This document shows, piece by piece, positions 25,301 through 36,671 of a stretch of 64,000 bases of DNA. The notes under the pieces are model-generated. The model saw only the letters and a list, made by a program, of their open reading frames with translations. It searched no databases and had not been told where the DNA came from. The DNA comes from Notospermus geniculatus (Eukaryota > Nemertea > Pilidiophora > Heteronemertea > Lineidae). The stretch lies in contig NMRB01001345.1 in assembly GCA_002633025.1 (NCBI GenBank), positions 122,591-186,590 of the forward strand. Direction: 5' to 3'. Numbering within the stretch: the stretch's first letter is position 1; the number at the start of each line of letters is the position of its first letter. The position numbers were made by a program, and so were the translations under genes.

Positions 25301-25980
25301 GTCCATGTTGAACTCTCAGGTTGGTTCTCTAGAGCCGACTTCGTCAGTGGTAGGCCTGTTTACGAATTGTAGGGGGTCAGTCAAAATCAAAAATTTGGCT
25401 CTCTCAGCTCAAAATCTAACTTGGCGTACTTGCTTCATGGCTGTTCAGTTGAGATTATCGAGCCATTTTGTTCCAAGGTCACCCCTCAGTCAAGTTCCAG
25501 GTGGAGAAATTCCCCAGGACATCAACAGATTGAGGAAGTTAGAGATTTGACGTCTTGATTAATAGAAATAACAGCAAATACCTTATATTTGTGTATTTCT
25601 TCATTCATGCCATTTGACCACGGGTCACCCCTTTCTGCTAAACACGTGACCATATTTGTCAATTGACTTTCACAAAATCACCACCGTGATTTATCGTTAT
25701 GTCAACTCTGGCCGATAGGTGCTAAAGACATGTTATGTCACGATTGGTAAACAAGCCTTTGATATGGATGTGCGGGACGGCGGTAGCAACAAATTGATAA
25801 TTTCATTAGTAAAATAATGGTAAAAATTAATTATCTTTAATGATGAATATGGCTGGATACAGAAGGCAGCTTTACTGAAATTTCACACAAAGGGGTTTCT
25901 CGACGGCTTTCAATTTGAGTGTAAGGAGTTCAAAGAAGGGCGCCTGTTACCGCCGACTCCCACGACGTTCGGCGAAAGGA
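22316..25980. other. Non-coding stretch, nothing recognised
   Basis: Short chance ORFs only. There is a small 16-bp tandem duplication (GGCAATGGTGATAATC) around 24273-24304. No repeat family, RNA gene or convincing exon was seen. Confidence 0.45.
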
Positions 25981-25989
25981 GAGCAGTTG

Positions 25990-26367
25990 TCATCCCGAGA
26001 TCAAACGTAGTGGTTTCTGTGCAGGATTCTGCTGTGTGGGTGTTTCCCGTGGTTCAACTTCTTTTTTGTCGATGTTCTCTTCTTGCTTCCCTAGCTTCCA
26101 TAAGAAGTTGCATTTTTGATCTTTTCGGGCAGCACATCGCCTACATTTAGAGTCCGTATAAGGAGCTACTTGGGGATACGACGGTGATTTCTTTCCTACA
26201 TGTATCTGGTTCAGCCGTTCTTTCTCGTTCGCGTCCTCCGTCCCCGCATAGATCCGTCTAATGTGCCGTGACGTCCGAATCAAGCATGAAGAACACCCGA
26301 TATCTTGATTATCTTGCTGGACCGTGTACTCACTCCAGTTGTTGCTAATCTTCCGCTTATCCCACAA
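25990..26367 (-). CDS. Possible terminal coding exon, Cys-bearing basic protein
   Basis: A 125-codon minus-strand frame ends at a TGA; the track-style start is not ATG, so if real this is a 3' exon. It is hydrophilic and basic, with two CxxC-type pairs: CSSC near residue 25 and KCRRC near residue 75, followed by a third Cys in ARKDQKCNF, then a Lys/Glu- and Pro/Thr/Gln-rich tail. I recognise no family. Several AG acceptors lie upstream, none with a strong pyrimidine tract. The frame is protein-like but could be chance. Confidence 0.28.
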   Translation of the reverse strand: MWDKRKISNNWSEYTVQQDNQDIGCSSCLIRTSRHIRRIYAGTEDANEKERLNQIHVGKKSPSYPQVAPYTDSKCRRCAARKDQKCNFLWKLGKQEENIDKKEVEPRETPTQQNPAQKPLRLISG

Positions 26368-26376
26368 CAGATGTTG

Positions 26377-27230
26377 ACACCTCGGTTACATTTCTAATCG
26401 TCTATGGACCATTAAAGCGATAATTCGGCCACCACTGATGATAGTGTCCACTTATACGATCTGCTATCCTAGCCTGGCCCCAGGGCGGGCTATAATGACC
26501 AGGGTTTGACAGTTGGAATCATCATCGGGGTTTTTACGGTCATTTAATCATAGTAATTGGATGAGGAAGGTTGGGGAAATATTGTGTATCTTTAAGGTAA
26601 TAGTTCCCTGTTAAACGGATGCCCGGCCGTGATTTAACGCTTATTGGGACCACATAACCCATGAAACATGGTTCTAAACCGTGTTTTTCGTGCAGAATTT
26701 TGGACGAAATTGGCAAAATGTTGCCTTCCCCGCTGGAGTTTATTGCCCTCCCCGTTTACATGGCTACAGTATCCATTATATTCTATTTCCTGTAAAAAAT
26801 GGCGGGTGTTGAATTCTGCACAGCGAGCGCATAGGATTTTTTACGTTGCTGAAAATGCCCAACGTTTCCGTTGATTTTTCCTTACTGAACAAAGATGTGT
26901 CAATTTCTTGATGCAACGGATGAGAAACAAAATGGAATGGAATAAGACAAACTTTGTTTGCTTACTGTCATTAAGGCATTGTCACAGGGGAAAAACCATT
27001 GCGTCATCCTTTAAACAACATTGAGAGTGAAAACAAGAGGAAAAACACCATCACCAGAAGACAACGATAGATTGTGACTTTAAACAAAAGATTTATCTCT
27101 TCTTTGTCCGTGTAATCGTGTTGGTAAGAGATCACGCCTGCAGCAACAGGCACCCATTGTCCATTGGATTTGTTTACAGATTACAAAACACTCCAAAACA
27201 AACATCCCATCCGCTGTCATCTGTAAACGA
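26377..27230. other. Non-coding stretch, nothing recognised
   Basis: No supported gene or repeat. Possibly intronic if the neighbouring minus-strand exon candidates belong to one gene. Confidence 0.4.
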
Positions 27231-27560
27231 CCACCATTGCTTCTCAAACTAGGCGCCCGGTAACCATTTGCTCAGACTTCATATTAGTTCTGGTGTCATC
27301 CATCGTCATCGACATCAGCAGAAATCGCCATCATTACCATTGTCCTCGTCTTCATTGCAATAAGCAACATGGCATTGAGAGACCATAGCTTCAGTTTCCA
27401 CCATTGCTTCTCAAACTAGGCGCCCGGTAACCATTTGCTTAGACTTCGTAAGTCCTGGTGTCATCCATCGTCATCCACATCAGCAGAAGTCGCCATCATT
27501 GTCGTTGTTGTTGTTGTTGTCGTCATTGCAATCAGCAACGTGGCCGTGAGAGACCATAGC
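27231..27560. repeat. Imperfect tandem duplication (about 160 bp x2)
   Basis: Copy 1 at 27231-27390 and copy 2 at 27398-27560 both start CCACCATTGCTTCTCAAACT and end GAGAGACCATAGC. Copy 2 carries a short GTT trinucleotide expansion at about 27501-27524. It lies just downstream (minus strand) of an exon candidate. Confidence 0.8.
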
Positions 27561-27630
27561 ATAACTTTTTGTGTCTGTGATTTTGGGCAGTCGTAGTGAC
27601 CAAAGACCCTCATTCCTGTTCGAAACTCAC

Positions 27631-27768
27631 CACAAACTACGCCATTCTCAGCAGCAACACGATAGGAATCCATGATACAGGCATTTGAAAGTGCTACTGG
27701 CAAGAAAAAAGAGCCGCGGACTTGTCCTACGCAGTCGCCAGACAACTTCAATGTTTGCTCTAATGTCC
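27631..27768 (-). CDS. Possible internal exon, phase 1-1, 46 codons
   Basis: The acceptor has a pyrimidine tract (TTTCCTCCTCT), a branch-like CTAAG/TCAAC, and ends TTTGGCAG before 27768. The donor is TTTGTG|GTGAGTTTC after 27631. The exon is 138 nt, open throughout in one frame and symmetrical in phase 1, the usual arrangement for shuffled extracellular modules. It reads TLEQTLKLSGDCVGQVRGSF onward and contains three Cys. I do not recognise the domain. This is the best splice-defined exon candidate in the middle of the window, but no partner exon is proven. Confidence 0.42.
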
Positions 27769-29436
27769 CTGCCAAATACGTTGACTTAGAGGAGGAAATA
27801 CAATCATCTGTTGTTTGAAAAGACGATGTAGCCGCTCAATGTTGACATACCGGGGCAACATGGTAGACCATACGATATGCCATTCTCTGATATTTGGAGA
27901 TTCTACAATGATAAAGGACATTTAACATTTGAAAGTGAAAGAAGACAAAAACGTCGTTCTCAAGAGAGAATCACTTGTTCAGAATATCATGGTATCTCAG
28001 TTAGCTTTTGTAATGGACAGCTGGCCTTGACTATTCTAGTGACAAGGGTTGAGTTCAGATAAGACAGTTCTTTCTTTTCCTAAGCATTATACCCTCGAAA
28101 CCACACGCCTATTTTTAGCATGAGCAATAGTTGAAAACGTTTCGTAAATGACCATTCCTGAGGCCGATGACGTGGCAGAAAGTTAACAGAAGCGGCAAGA
28201 AACTTGGTTTTAGCCAATGGAGTCCACAACAGCAACAGCAATCTACCACAAAATGCTGCTTTCTGTCATTCCTCCCCTCAAAATACGACCCTCCTGAACA
28301 CTGCAGTGCTCACATTATACTCCAAATTATATTGGTCATGATACTTCTGTATATGAAACGTAATTGGCGTGGTAACTCCCCAAACAACAATAGCACTACT
28401 ACCGAGAAGATTTTTGTGAACAAAAGAAGAAACACCACCAATCGCAAGGCGTGTGCTTAGTAGCACTGCCCTCTATTGTTCAATTGCAGAACGCCCGTAG
28501 AGTGGGATCTGCGTCTAACGCCGAAATCCGCGGCGCCAAGTAGCGGGTTTATTTACATGAGACTTTTGAAATAAGTTCGTTTTCATGTCGCATTGTTTAC
28601 CAGTGGAGGACTAATTGTTCCCTCAGTCGTGCTGTGCAATTTAGAGTCGGGACAGCGGATACAATTTGCTAGTGGCCTCTCAAGTTTTTCATTCCTCCCG
28701 CGCTGGAGAGCTCTTGACACAAATACACCCATCATTAATTTCACAGCACAAACACTCTGTCGTTGTCATTAAAATGGTGCACCCACTTTGCTCAGAGTCC
28801 CGCTAGCTACCCAGGTATCTTGCAATCTTTTGTTTATAACAAGGGCGTATGGCCGACGGTCCGTTTTTAGAGTGCAGCAATGATCAACAAAAACGGGACT
28901 TAGATTCCAGGGGACTTCTATTCCTGTCACACCGGACTATCCTCTGTGGGGACAACGTTTCCTTCGACACCTGCTCGTGACGACACGGCTGTCATTCAAG
29001 GCACACATTCAACATCCCCGACGGGTAATCCCCGAGAAATCTCAAGGAACCACGAGTCTGTAGACATTTGCCTCCTCATCCATTCTTCATTGAGAGAACG
29101 TTATTTTATCGCTTTGTATAAGCCAGTAATTTCATTACCAATTCATTTAGCATCCGATCGGATCTTCCGACCGACTGAGCTAGGTAATCAGGCCGAGACG
29201 GTCGAAGAATAGAATAAACTCAATTTTCTTCGTCTCATTCAAATAGATAAGTGAATAAATGCAATGTACACTAAGACATGATGGGTGTTTGCGTCTGGGC
29301 CAATATACCAATTTGCCCGGGCCACGCTGATTTCTCTCTTTCCTAATTGGCTGCATTCTGTTCTGTAACCAGCTAAAGTTGAAAGCTTTCGATGCAGGGT
29401 GTTTTCTGTGCCACTGCATGTATGAAGTATACATAC
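27769..29436. other. Non-coding stretch, nothing certain
   Basis: Short chance ORFs. A perfect box-A-like motif (TAGCTCAGTCGG) on the minus strand at 29182-29171 has no box B near it, so it is not called a tRNA. Confidence 0.4.
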
Positions 29437-29638
29437 CTCAGTATCCCTCCCCTGGCGGCGGATTCTGAAACCAACATGATAAGACTGGTGTCCTGTCCGA
29501 CCCGGACATAGCCAGTGGTAACACCTCGTCTGGACTGATACGTACTATATGCATTCCAACTTCCTGATATACCAGATCATGATCAACCTCGCCACTATGA
29601 ATTAGCCCGGTGGAAGACGGTGTGTCCATTGATCGCGT
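29437..29638 (-). CDS. Possible exon with stop just before the donor
   Basis: The acceptor TTTATAGTTTTACAG precedes 29638 and a strong donor CTGAG|GTATGT follows 29437. Of the three frames only one stays open across the 202 nt. It contains an ATG (MDTPSSTGLIHSGEVDHDL...) and ends in TGA one base before the donor. If real, this is a last coding exon with an intron in the 3' UTR. The residues are mixed and hydrophilic with one Cys, and the end is Pro/Gly-rich. No family is recognised. Confidence 0.28.
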
Positions 29639-30735
29639 CTGTAAAACTATAAACGAGGTTGTCTAAAGGTCAAAGGTTACGTCGGCCGCCACGAAATAAA
29701 AAACCAAATGAACATAGTGGCGCTTTAAAATATCCCTGATGCTGCACTGGGTAAATGTGAAGATAGAGTCATCAATGATTTGCTTTTTGCATGATAAACG
29801 ATGCATGGCTACCATGCATGGTGGCTAAAACTTGATGTATTCTTTGTCAATGTTTTAACAGGTTTTGGCTTCTGAGGCCCATCTCACCCAGAAAAATCCA
29901 CAAAAGACAGTTGCAGCCCGTGGTCGACATCATCTGACCACCCTACAGTCGCATCATAAACGGTTTTAATGATTCTACATTGATCACCGACATCTTCCCA
30001 GTTCCACGTCTCGGCTAATCCGTGTAACCGCAATGACGCACCCAGGTCGATGTAATCGGATTGTAACGGCGTATTATGCCGAGATGGTGCAAAATCGTCA
30101 CATTCCGATCCGAGTTGTAATTCAGACTAAAACAATACCATTAGGATAAAGAAATGTGTTCAGTGTTTCATAGATGTGCCCCGAGCGCGGCAGGAAAGAG
30201 TCTACTACTAGGAGGCTATAGTAGGCCCCTTGCGCCACTGATGCCCTATCACCATTTCGAGGTCAGAACGTCACATTACAAAAAAGGCCTACCATCTAAT
30301 CCGAACCTGAGTAATTTCAACCTTGTCTGGTCTACTTGGATGGCCCGAGGCAATAACTTGACTCCGCATCTAGACCCCAATTTTCCCCGCCATCGCCAAG
30401 CAATCAATTACACGCATGCGTACATCCGGGTTTCTCGCGATCGCAAATCACGAGATGATCAAAGCGACGAGCCACAGTACGTATCTCTCTCGGTTCACTG
30501 ACACACCTAGCGCAAATAATAACGCACCTCTCCTGACCAAAATTGCAGAAAAATAATTAGAGATACTTGTCTTTTAATTAATGCCATTTGACATTCGCGT
30601 TACCCGGTGACAGGGTTCGATAAAAGTCGTTTTTGCCCCGCTACGTCGGTGCAAGTTCTTCCAATCTTGATCTGGCGGTGCCTGACACTTGAACACGCCA
30701 GCCGTGCGTTCGAGGAGTAATCTCATTTTCTTTAC

Positions 30736-31120
30736 CTTAATTGCATATTGGTCGTGTGCAGGTAGCTGGAAACCCTTGCCATATGATCCGATGCTTTCTG
30801 GTGATGGCTTCCTTTGGTAAAGGAATTGATGTCTAGAGGGTAGGAACCGGTTGAGTGGTCGGAAAGGGGCGGGATCAGAACCGTACACGACTCGGCAACC
30901 GCGCATGTTGAAGAGGTCGTTTCATCCGCCAGAAGTGGCCGAGCGCACGTCAAGCTTCGCGTAGCATCCACTAAATTGGCTGCATCAATGTCTTCTAGTT
31001 CATTGCTTGGATGATTCAATGGGTAGCTGGGTCGCATGAAGGCACTGTGGATGGTTTGATAGGTTGGTGAGAGACGCCGAGGTCGGCCATGGTGAAAGAT
31101 CGCGCGGTGAACATCGTGGT
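30736..31120 (-). CDS. Possible internal exon, 127 codons, His/Ser-rich
   Basis: The acceptor is ATACGCAG before 31120, with a pyrimidine-rich TGTTTTTGCTTATCC upstream. The donor TTAAG|GTAAAG follows 30736. The frame is open through 385 nt (entry phase 1, exit phase 2) and starts DHDVHRAIFHHGRPRRLSPT. It is Ser/Thr/His/Pro-rich and looks disordered, like a low-complexity N-terminal region. An in-frame ATG 14 nt upstream of the acceptor point offers an alternative first-exon reading (MESYADHD...). Another minus-strand frame is also open here because the region is GC-richer, so chance is possible. Confidence 0.32.
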
Positions 31121-31230
31121 CTGCGTATGATTCCATGGATAAGCAAAAACATTCACCCAGATTTTGGTGTTTCGTCTTCTTGAGAAAGGGTCTCATGCCA
31201 AGTTTTAGCTTCAAAACAGCCAGCTTTATC

Positions 31231-31587
31231 CCTTATACTGTGTAAAGGGCGTTATAATAGAGAGGTTAAGAAACCGCTCCGTTAACGATAACACTAACGC
31301 TAACGCTATTTCCGACGTACATTTGCAATGTAAAAAATAACGTTAGTGTTACCGTTAACGGAGCGATTTCTTAACCTCTCGATTAACTCTCCCGGATGAT
31401 ACCATCACGTGGCCCGCCTCTATGTTTTCTTCCATAAACTTCATGAAAACATAAAATATCACGAACTCCTCGCACGACAAGAAATATTGCCTTCAGGGGT
31501 AGGACAATAAACAATGGTCCCTTCATGTAACTACGTGGAAACGATCCTTGCTTAAAAGATACATTATTCTGGCCATTCATTTCAGAA
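31231..31587. repeat. Tandem duplication copy 1 containing a palindrome
   Basis: This 357-bp unit starts CCTTATACTGTGTAAAGGGC and is followed directly by a 360-bp copy at 31588-31947. Both copies hold the palindrome described below and a 65-codon minus-strand frame (31383-31580). Between copies that frame shows three amino-acid changes against two silent ones, so there is no sign of selection on a protein. Confidence 0.88.
31260..31380. mobile_element. 121-bp palindromic MITE (copy 1)
   Basis: The arms are inverted copies of about 50 bp starting GAGAGGTTAAGAAACCGCTC, with a short loop around 31312-31326. The arms contain repeated AACGNTAACG-type units. There is no coding capacity. The same element sits in the second tandem unit at 31620-31740. 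Confidence 0.75.
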
Positions 31588-31947
31588 CCTTATACTGTGT
31601 AAAGGGCGTTATAATATTCGAGAGGTTAAGAAACCGCTCCGTTAACGATAACACTAACGCTAACGCTATTTCCGACGTACATTTGCAATGTAAAAAGTAA
31701 CGTTAGTGTTACCGTTAACGGAGCGATTTCTTAACCTCTCGCTTAACTCTCCCGGATGATACCATCACGTGGCCCGCCTCTATGTTTTCTTCCATAAACT
31801 TCATGAAAACATAAAATATCACGAACTCCTCGCACGACAAGAAATATTGCCTCTAGGGGTAGGACAATAAACAATAGTCCCTTCATGTAACTACGTGGAG
31901 ACGATCCTTGCTTAAAAGACACATTATTCTGGCCATTCATTTCAGAA
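31588..31947. repeat. Tandem duplication copy 2
   Basis: The second unit, ending TTTCAGAA at 31947. It differs from copy 1 by a 3-bp insertion before the palindrome and a few substitutions. There is no N between copies, so this duplication looks genuine. Confidence 0.88.
31620..31740. mobile_element. 121-bp palindromic MITE (copy 2)
   Basis: It is nearly identical to 31260-31380 and was copied with the host duplication, not inserted independently, because flanking DNA is duplicated too. Confidence 0.75.
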
Positions 31948-32670
31948 ACTGTTCAGGCCCTTAGGGTCTCACTTTAGTCCCATCGCACAAACTTTAAAAC
32001 CCTCACAAAAATGTTTTAAATAGATTCCTTCGGCAATATATGCGAGCAATGGCTTTCTATTCAGTGATTCAATACACCGACTCCCGATAGCGAAGTTAAA
32101 CCCTTTTGCGCGAACAGCAAGAAAGGGTTCAGTTTTTCATTGCCTTGGCGAATCTTCCTTCCCTTTTCGAATGTAACCATTGCCATTCAAATATCACGCT
32201 GTAGGACAAGGCTTTTGTGTCCGTATTACAATGATTCCAAAACCAAACATTTATTTCTATTCTGATAAAATTTTTAAAACTTTGTAAGTCCGACTTTGGT
32301 TTCAGATTTAAATCTGTAATTACAGAACTGATTTTGCTTCAGCTTTGAAATTTGTCGAACATCCTGTTAGTCATCAGATAAAAATTGTTGAAGGACCTGC
32401 CGATGATTTGTGCTGGCCCTTCTCATACTGTATAGTCCATGAAATGTAAGGATTTTTTTGTGGAACTGCCTGCTATGGACATAGAAAGCGACACACAATG
32501 CTCTAGGTTTTACTTTGTTCCTATGGGATTCAGTATTGTTGAACAAACGCACCCACTACTTAGAGCACCACGGCATTTATACGGGGGGGGGATGTGCAGA
32601 CAGACTTGCACTAACAAATCGCCCCATCTCTACATTAGCGGAGAGGCACTAATAACATTTTGCACTACTT
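31948..32670. other. Non-coding stretch, nothing recognised
   Basis: No supported feature. A G8 run is at about 32583-32590. Confidence 0.45.
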
Positions 32671-34298
32671 CCATCAATAATAGACGTATTATTGAGTCTG
32701 TGTTATAACAATTAGAACAAGGGGGATATAGTGTCAGTCAAATGAAGTCAAAACTCTTCCACATCTAATAGTGGCCCTCGCCAAGTCCTCATTCCTAGTA
32801 ATTACTAACTAAGCACTTTCGCGAAAAAATTGCCCCATTGTCCAATATAGTTCCATTTGTCTAGGGTAGTTTTTTCATTCGGCACACATTTCTAAAATGC
32901 AATTTTGCAGTTGTATTCAGCACTCAAGGGAAGAAAAAAAACGTGTGATGGACCTTAAGCGGGTGCACGATTCAGATGTATGCCGAGGGCCCTCAAGGGG
33001 GCGGGCGTATACGGTTTAGGGCCACGCTGATGGTGCTGAAGGAAGTGAAGGATTCTCACAGCGGAACCAGTTTCATTCGATACTTCCGGTGTACCGAGAT
33101 TTTCCACACATGACCCCTTTCTTTCTTTTTTCTTTCTTTTTGTGCTGCTGTTGTACTAGCGTTTCCTGCCGATTCTTTATTGTCCATTGTCGATTCTTGA
33201 TAATTTTGTCGATTATTCTTTCCTTTATTCCTGCTATCTAGGCCTGGTTTATAAACTAGTTTGTGAATTACAACGAACAGCTAACTCAAATTAATCACAA
33301 TATTTCCACGGTTACAAGTTCCTTTCTTTCGTACGTACACGAAGTCAGGTCCAATCGGCCAGAAAGAGCACCCGGTGGTATACATACAAACTATGGTTTG
33401 CAGTTAAGCCAAAGCTAGAACCGGCCTGCGCATGGTTGAAATGGGTACAGAGCACCTACTTCCAATTACAAAATGTGAAAGCGAATTCCGGTTCCGGTTG
33501 GGTAGAAAATAAGGATCCTGCAATGAGTATCAAACGGGCGTACATTAGCTTTCATAGCGTTGGGATGGTTTCGAGTGTACTTGAAACAAATAGAAAAGGC
33601 TCCATGCATTGTCTACTAAATTGTGAGTTACTCAATTTTCCGGTCGTCGTTCAAACTGAATCAGAATGCAGGAAACAAAATAATACAAATCCTCTGTGTA
33701 TTTTTCTTTCCCTCTGTCCTCACCGCCAGGGCTTCCATCCTCGTCTATTGATTCTTTCTGTTGTTGATATTCTAGAAACAAGAAATTATTCCATCAAACC
33801 CAATTTTTCATTCTCTGGATATTGATATATTCGTTGCTTCACTCTGCAGAAGTCATTGACCAGCCACCACAGAGTACTGTACCCCAAATCTCGGTTTATT
33901 CGACTCGTTGGGCCACCTTTAGCATTTTGGTGCTGATCTTTACAGCAGCTAAAGAATTAAAGATCTGTTTTCATCAACGTTGTTTACGCTCCCTGAGCAG
34001 ACGACGTCTAATTTGGCTACTAGAAACAAAACATGATGAATCTCTTATTAAAGACAGATGTCACTACCATCGGGTTTGTTGATGGTCAATAAGTCATGCT
34101 GAGGTTGGTAATATTGGTAAAGTTCTGCGGTGCATTTCAGGCGTACGTGTAAATGAGCAGTATAATTACTTCAAACGCTGACATCGCTACGAAATCAAGA
34201 AAGACAGTTGTTATAATCTTGCTAGAAACGAAATTTAAATCCGACCATTCTTACCGCAAATGCAAAATAACAGTCTTTTAAAATGAAATGGTTAACAT
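32671..34298. repeat. 1.63 kb dispersed duplication, copy 1
   Basis: Starts CCATCAATAATAGACGTATT and ends AAATGGTTAACAT. It is repeated at 39931-41569 in the same orientation with high identity, differing by substitutions and small indels. A 129-codon frame (33436-33825) is present in both copies with seven amino-acid changes and only about two silent ones, so it is probably not coding. The ends are not TG...CA and the 5.6 kb between copies holds no retroviral genes, so I do not call it an LTR. Confidence 0.88.
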
Positions 34299-34322
34299 AT
34301 TACGTAACTTCCTCCTTATCTG

Positions 34323-35763
34323 TACCCCGATAGAATGGGAAATATCGGGGTATATTAGGTCTGCTGCTCAATGAGGATGTAAATGTAATGTTGGCCGCAG
34401 ATGTCAAAAATTCTATTTTTCAAGACAGTCACCTGGTGGCCATATTTGAAATACCGGTGTGTTGGAACTGAAAACTTAGCATAAATGTAGAGGGTACTTA
34501 CATAGATATTTAGGCAACATAAAAGCATCTTAACCTTTACTATTGATTAGATATGGCCCGAAGTAAATTTTTCAAGATGGCTGACCAGTGGCCATATTTG
34601 ACGTCCATTCTAACCGAAATTTGCCATACGTTTAGAAGGTACCTAGATACATGATTTGGCAAGGTAAGGTTATAACATCCAACTACTTATGACATGTATG
34701 AGATATGGGTCAAAGTCCTTTTTTCAAGATGGCTTCCTAGCGGCCATATTTGAAGTCCGATTGGGTCAAAATTTGATGCACTTGTAGAAGGTGCCTAGAT
34801 ATATCTTCATGCCAAATCAAGACCCTCTATGTCAAATAGCCACGAAATGTGCCACCAAACATTGGATTTTGAACTTTGACCTCTGTGACGTTGAAAAGTG
34901 GGCCAAATTAAAAACCCAGGATTTATGTGATGTAGTCTCATCAGAGGAACCCACCATAAAACTTTCATGGTTCTAGCCAGCAGCATTCAGGAGATACGGG
35001 CAAAAGAAGGTTTTCACAAAGCGCCCCCTACAGGCCAGAGTGTAAAACTGGCAGCGCTAAGTTTCGGTCCAGAGATAGTTTTTACCATAGGCTACCTGCA
35101 CACCAAGTTTCAAGCTTCTAAGCCTAGTGGTTTAGAAACGTGCTAACAAAAACTGGAATTTTGAACTTTGACCTCCGTGACCTTGAAAAGTAGGTCAAAT
35201 CAAAAACCCGGGATTTATATGATGTAGCCTCATCAGAGGAACCCACCATAAAAGTTTTGTGGTTCTAGCTAGCAGCGTTCAGGAGATATGGCCAAAAGAA
35301 GGTTTTCACAAAGCGCCCCCTACAGGCCAGAGTGTAAAACTGGCAGCGCTAAGTTTCGGCCCAGAGATAGTTTTTANAGCCTAGTGGTTTAGAAACGTGC
35401 CAACAAAAACTGGAATTTTGAACCTTGACCTCCGTGACCTTGAAAAGTAGGTCAAATCAAAAACCCGGGATTCATGTGATGTAGCCTCATCAGAGGAACC
35501 CACCATAAAAGTTTCGTGGTTCTAGCTAGCAGTGTTCAGGAGATATGGCCAAAAGAAGGTTTTCACAAAGCGCCACCTACAGGCCAGAGTGTAAAACTGG
35601 CAGCGCTAAGTTTCGGCCCAGAGATAGTTTTTACCATAGGCTACCTGTACACCAAATTTCAAGTTTCTAACCCAAGCGGTTTAGAAACGTGCCACCCCTG
35701 TTAACGACGACGGACGACGACGACGACACACCATGAGAGAAGCTCACCTCACAGAGGTGAGCT
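34323..35763. mobile_element. Hairpin-ended modular repeat element A
   Basis: The left end is a hairpin TACCCCGATA / TATCGGGGTA (34323-34352). The right end is a hairpin AGCTCACCTC-ACA-GAGGTGAGCT (35741-35763), preceded by a GAC/GACG microsatellite. The interior is built of two repeated modules. One is about 150 bp, with CAAGATGGC and GGCCATATTTGA (three copies, 34410-34800). The other is about 250 bp, with TTTGACCTCNGTGACCTTGA, ACCCACCATAAAAG and AAAGCGCCCCCTACAGG (three copies, 34870-35700). The single N at 35377 is a join within the second module. There is no transposase and there are no long inverted ends. The architecture (hairpins plus internal tandem units) recalls non-autonomous Helitron-like elements, which is inference. 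Confidence 0.7.
35169..35197. promoter_or_regulatory. Nuclear-receptor-type half-site cluster in element A
   Basis: TGACCT (35169-35174), a 3-bp spacer, TGACCT (35178-35183), then AGGTCA (35192-35197). On the minus strand this is an AGGTCA direct repeat spaced by three (DR3) whose first half-site is extended to TCAAGGTCA, the monomer site of ERR/SF-1-type receptors. The same arrangement recurs at 35426-35454 and 37424-37452; the unit at 34877 has lost its second site. Whether receptors bind is untested. Confidence 0.4.
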
Positions 35764-36502
35764 AAAAATTGGGAGATGATCCAGTCATTAGTTCAGGAGT
35801 TAGGGTAAATTGTCCAATTATCGTCCGGTCACCAATTATCGTACACTCCACTTTTCCATTCATTTTCCAGTTATTTTGCCAGCCATCCGATAACTGGGCA
35901 AGATGGCGGCCATCTTGCAACAAACAAGCTGCCCAATTATCGTCCACTAATAAATCTCTTACCCTTGGAATATCTTTCATCATATTTTCATCCCAAATGT
36001 CTTATTTGACAGATTTTTTTATTTTCTTCAAGAAAAAAATAGCTTTTCTTGGTGAAAATGTGACCTGAATTCATAAATCGTTACCGGTAGGCTACTGTCC
36101 GATAACTGGGACATCATGTCCGATATTTGGTACACCTGCCTTTCTCTTGGAAATCGGGTCATATTTCCGTCACAAACAACCATTACGCATGCAAATTAGC
36201 CCTTCAGAGGATGGGGTTTAGCACTCGTTTTGAATTCAAGTGGGCAGGTTCAATGGCCAGCCCAGAAAATCGCCAGAAACGAAGATGTGGACGATAATTG
36301 GACCTTTTAACCTATTGCACTTTTTGTGTTTTTGGTTTTGGCCACCTGGGGGCCAAGCCAAGAATGGAATTGGACCGAAACTTGGTGTCGTAGGACCTAG
36401 GGGTATATCAATAGCTCCAGCGGTTAGGCCTAAGTTCAAGAAACGTGCCCTGCTAACGGCCAACGACGGACGCTGCACCTCGACAAAAGCTCACGGGTGA
36501 GC
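35764..36502. mobile_element. Related hairpin-ended repeat C (partial)
   Basis: It ends in the hairpin AGCTCAC-GG-GTGAGCT (36487-36502), preceded by AACGTGCCCTGCTAACGG and a short ACGACGGACG stretch. This matches the 3' end layout of elements A and B, with a different interior that repeats CCAATTATCGTCC (about 35812, 35934). The left boundary is unclear and may be anywhere after 35764. Confidence 0.45.
35899..35917. promoter_or_regulatory. YY1-type palindrome inside repeat C
   Basis: CAAGATGGC-G-GCCATCTTG is a perfect 9-bp inverted repeat around one base. It places an AAGATGGCGGC-type YY1 consensus on the plus strand and AAGATGGCCGC on the minus strand. It relates to the CAAGATGGC motifs in elements A and B. 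Confidence 0.35.
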
Positions 36503-36671
36503 TAGCCTAATGACCAAAAATAAAGTTTTTAAAAAAAAAACTTTTCCGCCCTCTGACTTTCATTGGCAAGACGGCAAACCTGAAAACCTAAAAATAAAAA
36601 AGCCTCGCCTTACATGCCTTATGCTTAGCATGCTTAGGCCTAGGCCTATCTCCTGCTAATCACACCACAGG

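Noticed and set aside
29171-29182. Perfect box A (TAGCTCAGTCGG, minus strand), possible tRNA
   Set aside because: No GGTTCRANTCC-type box B within 100 nt and no pairing acceptor stem.
31383-31940. Paired 65-codon minus-strand frames as a duplicated gene
   Set aside because: Three replacements against two silent changes between copies and no start or domain; looks neutral.
33436-33825. 129-codon frame repeated at 40703-41092 as a gene pair
   Set aside because: Changes between copies are mostly replacements, and no domain or splice signals are apparent.
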